A DNA stretch of 32,906 nucleotides from WHSW01 sp036794585 (GTDB taxonomy: Bacteria; Actinomycetota; Thermoleophilia; Solirubrobacterales; 70-9), in contig DAIRGH010000026.1 of the NCBI GenBank assembly GCA_036794585.1, forward strand, positions 1 through 32,906, read 5' to 3'. Positions 8,261 through 16,894 of the stretch are shown here, one piece after another. Positions within the stretch are counted from its first letter, which is position 1. Each line of letters begins with the position of its first letter. The translations under genes and the position numbers were made by a program. Under the pieces are notes generated by a model. The model was not told the origin of the DNA. It ran no database searches and saw nothing but the letters and a program-made list of their open reading frames with translations.

Positions 8261-10077
8261 CACTTGCCTTCCTTGTTCGCGTTTCGAAGCTGCTCGGTCG
8301 CCGCTTCGTCGACGTGCACTTCCCCCGGTACCGACCCATGCGTGATCACGACGCCGTAGTGCTCACGCGCGGCCTCGACCGACACCCAGCGGTCGCGAAC
8401 GTCGCGGGCCACCGCCCCGACATCCCGGCTGAGAGGATCGCCGTAGCCCCCACCCCCGGCCTCCAGGCCGCGAACCCATTCGCCGGGTTCGAGGGTGACG
8501 TCGCCGATGGGATCGAGCGCGACCTCGGTTCCGTCGCGCTCCAGCTTGCTCACCAGCGCCGCTCCGCCCGGTCCGCCGCCCACCGCACCGAGCGGTGGGT
8601 GATCGGCGAAGTCCGCGAAGTAGAAGACCTGCATCGAGTCGCCGGTCGGCCCGTACACCGTCTCGCTCGCCGGCGCTCCGCGGTGGCGGCCCGGCCCGCC
8701 GCTGTCCTCGAGCAGGCGCAGGCTGCGGAAGCGCAGCGGGTACTTCTGCTCGAGCACCTCGATGCTGTCGATGTAGATCGCCTTCGCGCAGTCCGGCATC
8801 GCATACGTGACCCAGCCGTCGGTCTCGGGGGCGCCCGGCCCCCCGTTGTTGCCGATCACGACCTCGTTGACGTACGGGCCGCCGTCGCCGCGCGGGTCGT
8901 TGCCGGAGACGACGGCGAACCCGGCGCCCAGCGCGCCCGCCCCCTCGGCGAGGCCATAGCCGTCGCCGAGGCTGGTGAAGGCGACCTGGACCGCGTTGAT
9001 CAGCCGGTTGAGCAGGTTCGTCGTCGCCATCGACGCCGAGTAGGGGAAGGTCAGCCCGCCGATCGTCGAGCCCTCGCGCAGGAGCACGTCGATGCAGCGA
9101 AAGCTGCCGGCGTTGTGCGGCACGTCCGCGGGCAGGCAGTTGTAGACGCCGACCATCGCGCCGGCCATCGCGCAGGCCTCCGAGAGGTTCAGGCCGAACT
9201 GCCGGCAGTCGACGTTGTCGCGCAGGTCGACCTCGATCTTGCCGGCGTCCGGGTCGACCTCGATCGCGACGTTGACCGTCACCTTCTCGTCGTCGCCGGG
9301 AAGGAGGTCGTGGGTGCTCGACGCCTGCAGCCGGCAGGCGGGAAGCTCGCCGATGGCCTGAGTCATCCGCCGCTCTGAGTAATCGAGCCAGTCGGCGATG
9401 AATTCGCGCAGGGTCTCTGTCCCGTACTTGTCGACCAGCTCCTTGAGCCGCCGCTCCCCAACGCGCACCGCGCCGATCGCCGCCAGGTAGTCGCCGTACC
9501 AGACGTCCGGCACACGGATGCGCGCCCGGCACATTCGGATGATGTCGTCGACGTCGCGGTAGTCGCGCTGCACGCGAACGCACGGAAAGGTGAGCAAGCC
9601 CTCCTCATAAACGTCGGTGGCGAAGGGCATGTAGGTGCTCGGCGCCGAGTTGCCGCAGTCGGCCTGATGGGCCTTCGCCGAGACGGTCAGGAAGTGCTCG
9701 CCGTCGATGAAGACCGGCACCAGCAACGTGTGATCCGCGCCGTGCGTGTTGCCGAGGTGCGGATCGTTGTGCAGGAAGGCGTCGCCCTCGGCCATGTCGG
9801 GGTGCAGGCGCCCCATCCAGCGGGTCTGAAGCCCCGCCCCCAGCACATGGGCCTGCAGACCCTCGGCCGCCGCGAGGAGCTGATCGTCGGAGGTGACGAT
9901 GCAGCACGAGAAGTCGCGGGCGGTGTTGAGCACGGAGGAGCGGCCCGCGCGAAACAGCGTGTTGGTCATCTCGCGGACGATCGTCTCGAACCGGTTCGCG
10001 AGAACGGCGGTGAGCACCGAGCCGGCGCCGCCTTCCTGCACGCGCGCGTTCGCGATGGTGTCTGACCCAGTCGTCAT
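8260..10077 (-). CDS. hyuB: Hydantoinase B / oxoprolinase family subunit
   Basis: This 605-residue protein is of full family length. It contains the N-terminal motif NDPHLGNTHGADH (104-116) and the glycine-rich C-terminal region (GGGGYGDPLSRD) typical of HyuB and of the C-terminal half of 5-oxoprolinase. It acts with HyuA in ATP-dependent hydrolysis of cyclic amides (hydantoins, N-methylhydantoin, lactams) or, in some branches, ATP-dependent ketone carboxylation. The start is preceded by GGAGGT and overlaps hyuA (ATGA). The reaction type cannot be settled from the sequence alone. Confidence 0.92.
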   Translation of the reverse strand: MTTGSDTIANARVQEGGAGSVLTAVLANRFETIVREMTNTLFRAGRSSVLNTARDFSCCIVTSDDQLLAAAEGLQAHVLGAGLQTRWMGRLHPDMAEGDAFLHNDPHLGNTHGADHTLLVPVFIDGEHFLTVSAKAHQADCGNSAPSTYMPFATDVYEEGLLTFPCVRVQRDYRDVDDIIRMCRARIRVPDVWYGDYLAAIGAVRVGERRLKELVDKYGTETLREFIADWLDYSERRMTQAIGELPACRLQASSTHDLLPGDDEKVTVNVAIEVDPDAGKIEVDLRDNVDCRQFGLNLSEACAMAGAMVGVYNCLPADVPHNAGSFRCIDVLLREGSTIGGLTFPYSASMATTNLLNRLINAVQVAFTSLGDGYGLAEGAGALGAGFAVVSGNDPRGDGGPYVNEVVIGNNGGPGAPETDGWVTYAMPDCAKAIYIDSIEVLEQKYPLRFRSLRLLEDSGGPGRHRGAPASETVYGPTGDSMQVFYFADFADHPPLGAVGGGPGGAALVSKLERDGTEVALDPIGDVTLEPGEWVRGLEAGGGGYGDPLSRDVGAVARDVRDRWVSVEAAREHYGVVITHGSVPGEVHVDEAATEQLRNANKEGK

Positions 10078-12176
10078 CCGACCTCCACTAGGTAGTTGCC
10101 GAGGGCGGTCACGGTCAGCGAGGACGCCGGCGGGACGACGACCGTCGTCGTCGGCTCGGCGATCAGGCCGGGCCCCTCGATCCTGTCTCCCGGCGCGAGC
10201 GCGGCGCCGTCCGTGATCGTGGTCTCGACCCGCCCGAGCGCGGGGAAGTAGGCGCTGCGCTGCGCGCCTCCGTTTGCATCGGCCCGCTCGCCGGCGAGGT
10301 CGCGCAGAGGCGGCTTCGGCGGGGTCGCGACCAGCCGGCCGCGGCAGTAGAGGATCTCAACTGCCTGGCCCGGCTCGTGCACGGCGAAGACCCGCTCGTG
10401 CAGCTCGTCGAAGTCCTTGACGAACGCGCGCACGTCATCGTCGTCGCGCGGCGCGCCCTTGGGCAGCGCGACCTCGAGCGTCCAGGCCTGGTACGCGTAG
10501 CGCGCCTCGACGAACCAGTCGATCCGGCTCTCGCGCTCGCTCCCCTCGGTCAGCGTTTGCGCGAACTCGGTCAGCTCCCGCTCGATCTCGGTGAACGCCG
10601 AGTCGATCTCGGCGTAGGCGAAGGCCTCGCTGCTCGAAAAGGCGGTGCGGCCGCTCTCCATGATGATGTCGCTGTGCTGACCGCCGAAGGCGCTCAGCGC
10701 GCCGGCGGTGCGCGGCACGAGCACCCGGTCACAGCCGAGCTCGGCGGCGATCGCGACGATGTTGAGCCCGGCGGCGCCGCCACCGGCGATCACCGCGCTC
10801 TCGCGCGGGTCGATCCCCTCGTTGACTGTGATCTCCTTGATCGCGGCGACCATCAGCTCGTTGGCGAGCGTCAGGACGGCGGCGGCCGCGGCGTCGCGGT
10901 CGACCCCCATCTGCCGGCCGAGGTCCTCGATCACCCGCCGCGCGGCACCGACGTCGAGCGGCATCGCACCGCCCAGGAACCGGTCGGGATCGAGGTAGCC
11001 GAGCACCACCGCGGCATCCGTGACGGTGGGGCGATCGCCGCCGCGGCCGTAGCAGGCGGGCCCCGGGTCGGCGCCGGCGCTCTCGGGCCCGACTCGCAGC
11101 AGCCCGCCGGGGTCGAGCCACGCGATTGAGCCGCCTCCGGCCCCGATCGATCGCACGTCAACCGAAGCCAGTCCGGTCAGGTGGCCCTCGAACGGCGCGC
11201 CGAGCCAGGTCTCGCGGGCGAACACGATGCCGCCGTCGCGGACCACGCTCACGTCGAAGCTCGTCCCGCCCGCGTCGCAGACGATCGCGTCGCTGCCGGC
11301 CAGCTCGTGCTCGCTGTACAAGCGGCCGGCGACGGGGGCGAGCGAAGGGCCGGATCGGGCGGCGAAGATCGGCCGCTCGATCAGCCGGTCCATCGGCAGC
11401 ACGCCCCCGAACGAGGACGCCGCGACGAGCTCGCCCCAGAACCCGGCCTCCTGCAGGCCCGCCTCGATCTCGCGCAGGTGCTCCTGCATGAGCGGCTTCA
11501 GCGACGCGTCGATCGCGGTCCCCGAGGTGCGCCTGTACTCGCGGATGATGGGGTTGAGCCGGTGCGAGAGCGTGAAGGGAACGCCCGGCAACTCCTCTTC
11601 GAGCAGTGCGCCCAGGCGCAGCTCGTGCTCCGGGTTCGCGATCGACCACAGCAGCGAGACGGCGACGGCCTCCACGCCTGCCGGCTCGAGCGAGCGGACG
11701 ACCTCGCGCGCAGCGTCCATGTCGATCGGGACCACGATCTCGCCGTCGGCGCCGATGCGCTCCGGGATCTCGAAGGTCAGATGCCGCGGGATGTAGGGCT
11801 CCGGGAACGGGCGCCGGAAGTCGTAGAGGTGCATCGACCCGCCCTCGCGACGCAGGAGGATGTCCGGGAAGCCGTCGGTGCACAGAAGCGCCGTACGGGC
11901 GGTGCGGTTCTGGATGATCGCGTTGGTCGCCTGCGTGGTGCTGTAGACGAACAGCTCACACGCCTTGAGCACTGCCTCTCGCGTCAGGTCGATCTGCGAG
12001 CCGGCGGCTTCGATCGCGTTCGACAGCCCCTCGATCAGGCTGTGCGGAGTGGTCAGCGCCTTGCCGACCGCGACTCGGCCGGAGCCGTCGGAGAGCACCA
12101 CGTCGGTGAACGTCCCCCCGACGTCGCAGGTGAGCTTGATCGCGGTGCCGGATTCGCGTGAGCGGTCGCTGCTCAC
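10074..12176 (-). CDS. hyuA: Hydantoinase A / oxoprolinase family ATPase subunit
   Basis: This 700-residue protein is the partner of HyuB. The first phosphate-binding loop is CDVGGTFTDVVL near the N-terminus (17-28) and a second actin-like ATPase loop is VCDAGGTSFDVSVV, as in HyuA and the N-terminal half of 5-oxoprolinase. The C-terminus is the small beta domain of this family (GLIAEPTTTVVVPP). The GTG start overlaps the ligase stop (GTGA). Hydantoinase/lactamase and acetophenone-carboxylase-like enzymes are both possible. No gamma subunit of the acetone carboxylase type is present, which slightly favours amide hydrolysis. Confidence 0.92.
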   Translation of the reverse strand: MSSDRSRESGTAIKLTCDVGGTFTDVVLSDGSGRVAVGKALTTPHSLIEGLSNAIEAAGSQIDLTREAVLKACELFVYSTTQATNAIIQNRTARTALLCTDGFPDILLRREGGSMHLYDFRRPFPEPYIPRHLTFEIPERIGADGEIVVPIDMDAAREVVRSLEPAGVEAVAVSLLWSIANPEHELRLGALLEEELPGVPFTLSHRLNPIIREYRRTSGTAIDASLKPLMQEHLREIEAGLQEAGFWGELVAASSFGGVLPMDRLIERPIFAARSGPSLAPVAGRLYSEHELAGSDAIVCDAGGTSFDVSVVRDGGIVFARETWLGAPFEGHLTGLASVDVRSIGAGGGSIAWLDPGGLLRVGPESAGADPGPACYGRGGDRPTVTDAAVVLGYLDPDRFLGGAMPLDVGAARRVIEDLGRQMGVDRDAAAAAVLTLANELMVAAIKEITVNEGIDPRESAVIAGGGAAGLNIVAIAAELGCDRVLVPRTAGALSAFGGQHSDIIMESGRTAFSSSEAFAYAEIDSAFTEIERELTEFAQTLTEGSERESRIDWFVEARYAYQAWTLEVALPKGAPRDDDDVRAFVKDFDELHERVFAVHEPGQAVEILYCRGRLVATPPKPPLRDLAGERADANGGAQRSAYFPALGRVETTITDGAALAPGDRIEGPGLIAEPTTTVVVPPASSLTVTALGNYLVEVG

Positions 12177-14125
12177 GACAGCGCCCCCTTGATTCCGTCG
12201 ATCGCACCCGGGTCCTCGAGGGTCGACAGGTCGCCGGGGTCCTCACCCAGAGCCGCCGCTCGAATCGCGCGACGGACGATCTTGCCCGAGCGGGTCCGCG
12301 GCAGTGCGCCGCAGACGACGACGCGGTCGGGTCGAAACGGCTTGCCGAGCACACTCGCGGCCGCGTCGGCGAGCTCGTCGGGATCGAGCTCGGCGCCGGG
12401 CTCGGCGACGACGAAGGTCCAGATCGTCTCGCCCTTGATCGCGTGCGGCATCGGCACCGCGGCGGCATCCAGCACTCCGCTCTGTGCGAGCAGAGCGGCC
12501 TCGACCTCGGCCGGGCCGATTCGCTGCCCGGCGACGTTGAGGGTGTCGTCGGAGCGACCGTGCAGAAACCACGCGCCGTCTTCATCGAAGCTCGCCCAGT
12601 CGCCGTGCGTCCAGATGCCGGGAAAGCGCGTCCAGTAGGTCTCGAGGAAGCGGTCCGGATCGTTCCAGAGCCCCTGCGTCATCCCCGGCCAGACGCTGCG
12701 GCAGACGAGCTCGCCGACCTGGCGGGGGCCGAGTTCGTTGCCATCGTCGTCGAAGACCGCGATGTCCATGCCGAGCGCGGGACCGCCGAGCGACGAGGCC
12801 TTGAGTCCCTCGATCGGCATCGGGATCAAGAAGCAGCCACCGACCTCGGTGCCGCCGGACAGGTTGACGATCGGCAACCGGCCGCCGCCGACCTCCCGCA
12901 GCAGCCACTCATACGCATCCGGGGGAATGGGCTCGCCACCCGTGGCGAGCACCCGCAGCGACTCGAGGTCGTACCTGGATCGCAGGTCGCGCTCGCCCGC
13001 GGACATCAATCCGCGCACCACGCTCGGGCCGATCGCGAGCACCGTGGTCCGGTTTCTCTCCGACGACTCGAACAGCCGCGTCATGGGCGCCATCGGGCTG
13101 CCCTCGATCAGGCAGAGCTGCGCCCCCATGACCCCGGCCGCGGCGATCGTCCACGGGCCCATGATCCAGCCGAGATCGGTGGGCCACGTGAGGATGTCTG
13201 TGTCGCGCAGATCGAGGCCGTACGCGGCATCCCGCGCGACGATCGCGAGCATGCCGCCGTGCGTGTGCAGCGCGCCCTTCGGCCGGCCGGTGGTCCCGCT
13301 CGTGTACATGAGCTCGAGCGGATGGGAAGCGTCCAGCGAGATCGCGTCGAACGGCTCGGGCTCCTCGCTGACCGCCTCGTCCCAGGCGACGTCGAAGCGG
13401 TCGTCCCACGGGACCTCCTTGCCGAGCCGCCGGAGCACGAGCACGCGCTCGACCGTCGGCGCCAGCTCGCGGGCCTGATCGGCGACGCTCTTCATGTCGA
13501 CTTCCTTGCCGGCCCGCGGAAAGCCGTCCGCGGTGACGAGCACCCGAGCCTCGGCATCGACCAGTCGCGCCGCAAGCGCCTCGGCTCCGAAGCCGGAGAA
13601 GATCGGCATCGCGATCGCGCCGAGCTTCGCGCAGGCGTAGTACGAGGCGACCGCTTCAGGTGTCATCGGCATGAACAGGCCCACCGTTTGACGCGGCTCG
13701 ACGCCCAGGTCCTGCAACGCCCTGGCGACGGCGTCGGTCAGCGTGCGCAGCTCCGCCCAGGTCAGCTCGCGGCGCTCACCGCGCTCGCTCTCCCAAACCA
13801 GGGCCCGCTTCGACCCGCTGCGTTCGACCCTGCGATCGAGGCAATGGTGAGCCAGGTTGACCCTGCCGTCCACGAACCAGCGCACCCACTCCCGGCCCTC
13901 GGAGTCGTCGAAGGTCTGGCTGTAGGGAACCTCGAACTCCAGGCCCAGGTCCTCGACGACCGCGTCCCAGAACGCGGCCGTGTTCTCAAACGAGAAGGCG
14001 CGCAGGTCCTCCGCCGACTCGACTTCGAGCTTTCTCATCAGGCGCGTGACGTGCGCGTCGGCCACCCTCTGGGCGTCGGGGCTCCAGAGGTACTGGGAAT
14101 CCTGTGCGACGCGCGTGACGCTCAC
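12173..14125 (-). CDS. AMP-forming acyl-CoA synthetase (acetyl/acetoacetyl-CoA synthetase-like)
   Basis: This 650-residue ligase has the AMP-forming loop YTSGTTGRPKG at 274-284, the hinge/adenylate region THGDWASFDEDG, and the C-terminal catalytic lysine K615 in RTRSGKIVRR, the site often acetylated in Acs. The N-terminal portion (LWSPDAQRVADAHVTRLMR) resembles the long Acs/acetoacetyl-CoA synthetase group. I chose GTG at 14125 because it overlaps the stop of the Rid gene (GTGA) and the protein then has family length. The longer frame up to 14431 runs antisense-like through the Rid gene and has arginine-rich nonsense. Its job is probably to activate the carboxylic acid left after nitrogen removal. 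Confidence 0.9.
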   Translation of the reverse strand: MSVTRVAQDSQYLWSPDAQRVADAHVTRLMRKLEVESAEDLRAFSFENTAAFWDAVVEDLGLEFEVPYSQTFDDSEGREWVRWFVDGRVNLAHHCLDRRVERSGSKRALVWESERGERRELTWAELRTLTDAVARALQDLGVEPRQTVGLFMPMTPEAVASYYACAKLGAIAMPIFSGFGAEALAARLVDAEARVLVTADGFPRAGKEVDMKSVADQARELAPTVERVLVLRRLGKEVPWDDRFDVAWDEAVSEEPEPFDAISLDASHPLELMYTSGTTGRPKGALHTHGGMLAIVARDAAYGLDLRDTDILTWPTDLGWIMGPWTIAAAGVMGAQLCLIEGSPMAPMTRLFESSERNRTTVLAIGPSVVRGLMSAGERDLRSRYDLESLRVLATGGEPIPPDAYEWLLREVGGGRLPIVNLSGGTEVGGCFLIPMPIEGLKASSLGGPALGMDIAVFDDDGNELGPRQVGELVCRSVWPGMTQGLWNDPDRFLETYWTRFPGIWTHGDWASFDEDGAWFLHGRSDDTLNVAGQRIGPAEVEAALLAQSGVLDAAAVPMPHAIKGETIWTFVVAEPGAELDPDELADAAASVLGKPFRPDRVVVCGALPRTRSGKIVRRAIRAAALGEDPGDLSTLEDPGAIDGIKGALS

Positions 14126-14505
14126 TGCTCCGGTACGAAGGCGATCGCTTCGATCTCGATGGCTGCCCCGAGCATCAGCCCGGCGCACTGGACGACCGAG
14201 CTCCCCGGCGGCTGATCGCCGAAGCGCTTGCTGCGCACCTCGCTGAACGCCGCGTACTCCTCGAGCGAGGTCAAGAACGTCGTCAGCTTGACCACGTCCG
14301 TGAGCTCGGCGCCCGCGCGGCGCAGGACACGCTCGATGTGGTCGAACGTGAGCTCGGTCTGTGAGGCGAGGTCCCCCTCGACGAGCTTCATGTCCTCGCC
14401 CAGCGCGACCTGGCCGGAGACGTAGATCCACCTGCCGGGCCCCTGGACCGCGACTCCCTCGCTGTAGTTCGCGAATGACGCGGGAAAGCGTTCGATCTGT
14501 TCCAT
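14122..14505 (-). CDS. Rid (YjgF/YER057c/UK114) family protein
   Basis: This 127-residue protein has the classic Rid layout (IYVSGQVAL, then SQTELTFDHIERVLRRAGAELTDVVKLTTFLT, here split by length, and IEIEAIAFV at the end). RidA deaminates reactive enamines/imines released by PLP enzymes, which suits its place between an aminotransferase and an amine oxidase. The arginine of RidA that binds the carboxylate (motif P-x-R-S) is replaced: the region reads PPGSSVV. It may therefore be a Rid subfamily without imine deaminase activity, or a hydrolase acting on another intermediate. ATG 14505 is favoured over 14508 by its distance from GAGGAG; the gene overlaps the aminotransferase stop. Confidence 0.88.
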   Translation of the reverse strand: MEQIERFPASFANYSEGVAVQGPGRWIYVSGQVALGEDMKLVEGDLASQTELTFDHIERVLRRAGAELTDVVKLTTFLTSLEEYAAFSEVRSKRFGDQPPGSSVVQCAGLMLGAAIEIEAIAFVPEQ

Positions 14506-15791
14506 CATCCCTCCTCAGGACTCGTGATCAATGGCGCGATGTCATCGAAGGCGGCCTCGAGGCCCGCGAGCGCCTCGCCGACGAGCTCGTCACTCATCGA
14601 CGTCGCCATCGCCAGCTCTCCCCCGGGGCCGAGATAGACGCCGTGGTTGACCGCGGCGAGGTGAAGCTGAGCCGACAGCTCGGCGCTCGGCGACCCGCCG
14701 GGCGAGTCGAGCACGTAGACCCCGAAGGCCGAGCCGGCGCCCTGGACGGCAACCGGGATGTCTCCCTCGCGGCCGGCCTCGACGATGCCCGCGGCGAGCT
14801 CGGCCCCCTGTCGATCCATGGTCGCGATCCGCTCCGCGGTGAGGTCCTCGACCGCGATCCGGCCCGCGGTGCACCCGATCGGGTTGCCGTTGAACGAGCC
14901 GCCGTGATACAGCGCGTCGTCGCGGCGCTGGTCGAATACGTCGAGCAGCTCCGCAGAGGCGCCGATGGCGCCCACCGGAAAGCCACCCCCTATCCACTTG
15001 CCCAGGCAGACGAGGTCTGGATCCAAGCGGAACTTCTCCGGTGAGCCGCCCTCGGCGAGCCGGAACATCAGGCAGTCGTCGATGATGAAGAGCGCGCCGG
15101 CCTCCTTCGCCATCTGCTCGACGGCCTTCAGAAAGCCGTCCGGCGGCGGTGTGACCCGACCCGTGTAGGGGATCGGCTCGAGGATCACGGCGGCGATCTG
15201 CTCGCCGTGCTCGTCGATCTGCGCCTGAAACGAGTCGGCGTCGCCGAAGTCGGCGAGCAGGGTGCGGCCGGCGATCTCGCCCTGGCCCTCGAGCCCGGCC
15301 GAGAGGTCGTCGTAGAAGCCGTGGTAGCCGTGCCACGCCTTGAGCAGGAGCGGCCTGCGGGTCCAGTGGCGGGCGAGCTTTACGGCCAGCATGGTCGCCT
15401 CGGTCCCGGTGTTGACGAAGCGAACCCGCTCCGCCGCGTCGATGCGCTCGCAGAGCAGCTCGGCGAACTCGACCTGCGGCCGCGAGGTGCCGGGCCACGC
15501 GGTTCCCATCGTGAGCGCCTCGCTCACGGCCTCCTGGATCGGCGGGTAGGCGTTTCCGTGGATCAGGCTGAGCCCGTTGTTGGCGAAGTCGATGTAACGG
15601 TTGCCGTCGACGTCCCAGAGGATCGACCCGGCCCCGCCCTCGAAGACCACGGGGTAGGGCCGGAAGTAGGAGAAGCTGCGCGAGCTGCCCGCGGGCATCA
15701 CCGCCTCCCCCCGCGCGATCAGCTCCGCCGATGTCGGTGTCCGCGCCTCGTAGGTCCCGCGAATGCTCTCGGCTACCGACATATCGATCAT
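14505..15791 (-). CDS. Class III PLP-dependent aminotransferase (glutamate-1-semialdehyde aminomutase-like)
   Basis: This 428-residue protein is a fold-type I PLP enzyme. The Schiff-base lysine is K265 in CLGKWIGGGFPVGAIG. NTGTEATMLAVKLAR binds phosphate and the aspartate pair in FIIDDC contacts the PLP ring nitrogen. The start of the protein (PAGSSRSFSYFRPYP) and SFNGNPIGC resemble GSA aminomutase-like and beta-amino-acid aminotransferases. Heme-pathway HemL is unlikely because the gene heads a catabolic operon. The start is taken at the ATG at 15791 (MIDMSVAES), or possibly 15782; both lie just downstream of the -10 box, so the message would be nearly leaderless. An in-frame ATG at 15833 lies ahead of the promoter and is rejected. 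Confidence 0.87.
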   Translation of the reverse strand: MIDMSVAESIRGTYEARTPTSAELIARGEAVMPAGSSRSFSYFRPYPVVFEGGAGSILWDVDGNRYIDFANNGLSLIHGNAYPPIQEAVSEALTMGTAWPGTSRPQVEFAELLCERIDAAERVRFVNTGTEATMLAVKLARHWTRRPLLLKAWHGYHGFYDDLSAGLEGQGEIAGRTLLADFGDADSFQAQIDEHGEQIAAVILEPIPYTGRVTPPPDGFLKAVEQMAKEAGALFIIDDCLMFRLAEGGSPEKFRLDPDLVCLGKWIGGGFPVGAIGASAELLDVFDQRRDDALYHGGSFNGNPIGCTAGRIAVEDLTAERIATMDRQGAELAAGIVEAGREGDIPVAVQGAGSAFGVYVLDSPGGSPSAELSAQLHLAAVNHGVYLGPGGELAMATSMSDELVGEALAGLEAAFDDIAPLITSPEEG

Positions 15792-15830
15792 TCGGTATGC
15801 AAACCTATCCGCTGTTTCGAGGAGTGTCAA
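15780..15830 (-). promoter_or_regulatory. Promoter and operator of the aminotransferase-to-dehydrogenase operon
   Basis: On the minus strand, TTGACA (15830-15825) is followed after 17 bases by TAGGTT (15807-15802). A conserved block to 15780 then contains ATCGAT and the start codons of the aminotransferase. The same arrangement, at the same spacing, precedes the importer operon at 20628-20578; 24 of 28 bases from the -10 box onward are identical. The -35 lies inside the last codons of livM, and the TAG stop of livM is the first half of the -10 box. The likely regulator is the TetR protein encoded at 20665 (inference). Confidence 0.6.
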
Positions 15831-16893
15831 CATCCGCGGCCGTGCGTCCGCCGAGCCAGCGATCGAGCACCGCAGGCCTCCGCCACTCGAACTCGCGACC
15901 GCCGGTGAGCCCGTTGCGGCGCAGGATCAGCCCGCCGATCAAGAACCCGGCCAGCAGGGTCGCACTCAGCCCCGGCCTCTCGGGGACCGAGAACGGCCCG
16001 AGCTCGCCGGATTCGACGGAATCGAAGAAGTTGCTCAGCAGCGAGACCGAGACCGCGCCGACGACGGCCCCGGCCAGTGACTTGGTGCCGCCGATGACGA
16101 GCATCGCGATCGTCAGGAAGGTGATCCCGATGAAGAAGTCGTTGGGCGTGAACGCCCCCTGAAACTGGGCGTAGAGAAATCCGCCGATGCCGATGATGAA
16201 CCCGCTGAGCACGAACGCGATCGCGCGCTCGCGGGTGACGTTGACGCCGACGGCGCGCGCCGCGAAGTCGTCTTCGCGTGCGGCCCGCAGTCGAAGCCCC
16301 CAGCTCGAGCGTTGGTACAGGTACGCGACCACGATCGCCGCGACAGCCCACAGCAGGGCGGAGTTCATCGACGTGTTCGTCGGCACCCCGATCATCGTCC
16401 GGCTGCCGCGCGTCACCGCATCCCACTCCTGAGCGACCTCGTGGACGATCACCAGGACGGCGAACATGGCCAGCGCCGCCGCCAGCGGCTGCACGCGGAC
16501 GATCGGAAACGCGATCAACGCGGCAAAGGCCGCGCACACGAGCCCAACAACGATCGCGGCCGGGAACGTCTCCAGGTGTACGTCGGCGAGGAACCCCGGC
16601 AGGTCCGGCAGCAGGACCCCCTTCTGGATCTCGGGGATCGTCAGCAGGGCGGTGACGTAGGCGCCGATCGCCATGAAGCTCATGTGGCCGAACGACAGGA
16701 CGCCGGAGTTGCCGGCAAAGACGTAGAGGCCGACGACGAGGACGACGTTGACCATCATCTGCGTGACCTCGCGCTGAAACACGAGCGACTGCGACTGCGC
16801 GAGCAGCCAGACCGCGGCCAGGAGCAGGCAGAGGCTCAGGACCGGCCAGATCGCGCGCATCACGGTGTTGAGGTCGGCGGAGCGTTGCCTCAT
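15805..16893 (-). CDS. livM: Branched-chain-type ABC importer permease LivM
   Basis: This 362-residue integral membrane protein has about nine to ten hydrophobic helices and the LivM motif GVLSFGHMSFMAIGAYVTALL (here about 60-80). A conserved cytoplasmic loop, RLRAAREDDFAARAVGVNV, contacts the ATPases. The start at 16893 (MRQRSADLN) lies one base after the livH stop; a longer frame reads antisense-like sequence within livH. It is the last gene of the importer operon. Its final codons also form the promoter of the next operon, so transcription may both read through and start anew here. Confidence 0.9.
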   Translation of the reverse strand: MRQRSADLNTVMRAIWPVLSLCLLLAAVWLLAQSQSLVFQREVTQMMVNVVLVVGLYVFAGNSGVLSFGHMSFMAIGAYVTALLTIPEIQKGVLLPDLPGFLADVHLETFPAAIVVGLVCAAFAALIAFPIVRVQPLAAALAMFAVLVIVHEVAQEWDAVTRGSRTMIGVPTNTSMNSALLWAVAAIVVAYLYQRSSWGLRLRAAREDDFAARAVGVNVTRERAIAFVLSGFIIGIGGFLYAQFQGAFTPNDFFIGITFLTIAMLVIGGTKSLAGAVVGAVSVSLLSNFFDSVESGELGPFSVPERPGLSATLLAGFLIGGLILRRNGLTGGREFEWRRPAVLDRWLGGRTAADVDTPRNSG

Positions 16894-16894
16894 C

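Noticed and set aside
8260..12176. Complete creatinine pathway via N-methylhydantoin
   Set aside because: No creatinine deaminase, N-carbamoylsarcosine hydrolase or sarcosine oxidase gene is seen, so it remains one possibility and is not called.
12158..14215. Long plus-strand open frame (685 codons) opposite the acyl-CoA synthetase
   Set aside because: Composition shadow of a high-GC gene: rich in R, P, A, H and D, with no recognisable motif. The opposite strand has full catalytic motifs and operon overlaps.
14126..14431. Extended N-terminus of the acyl-CoA synthetase
   Set aside because: Arginine-rich, overlaps the entire Rid gene out of frame; the GTG overlapping the Rid stop gives a normal-length protein.
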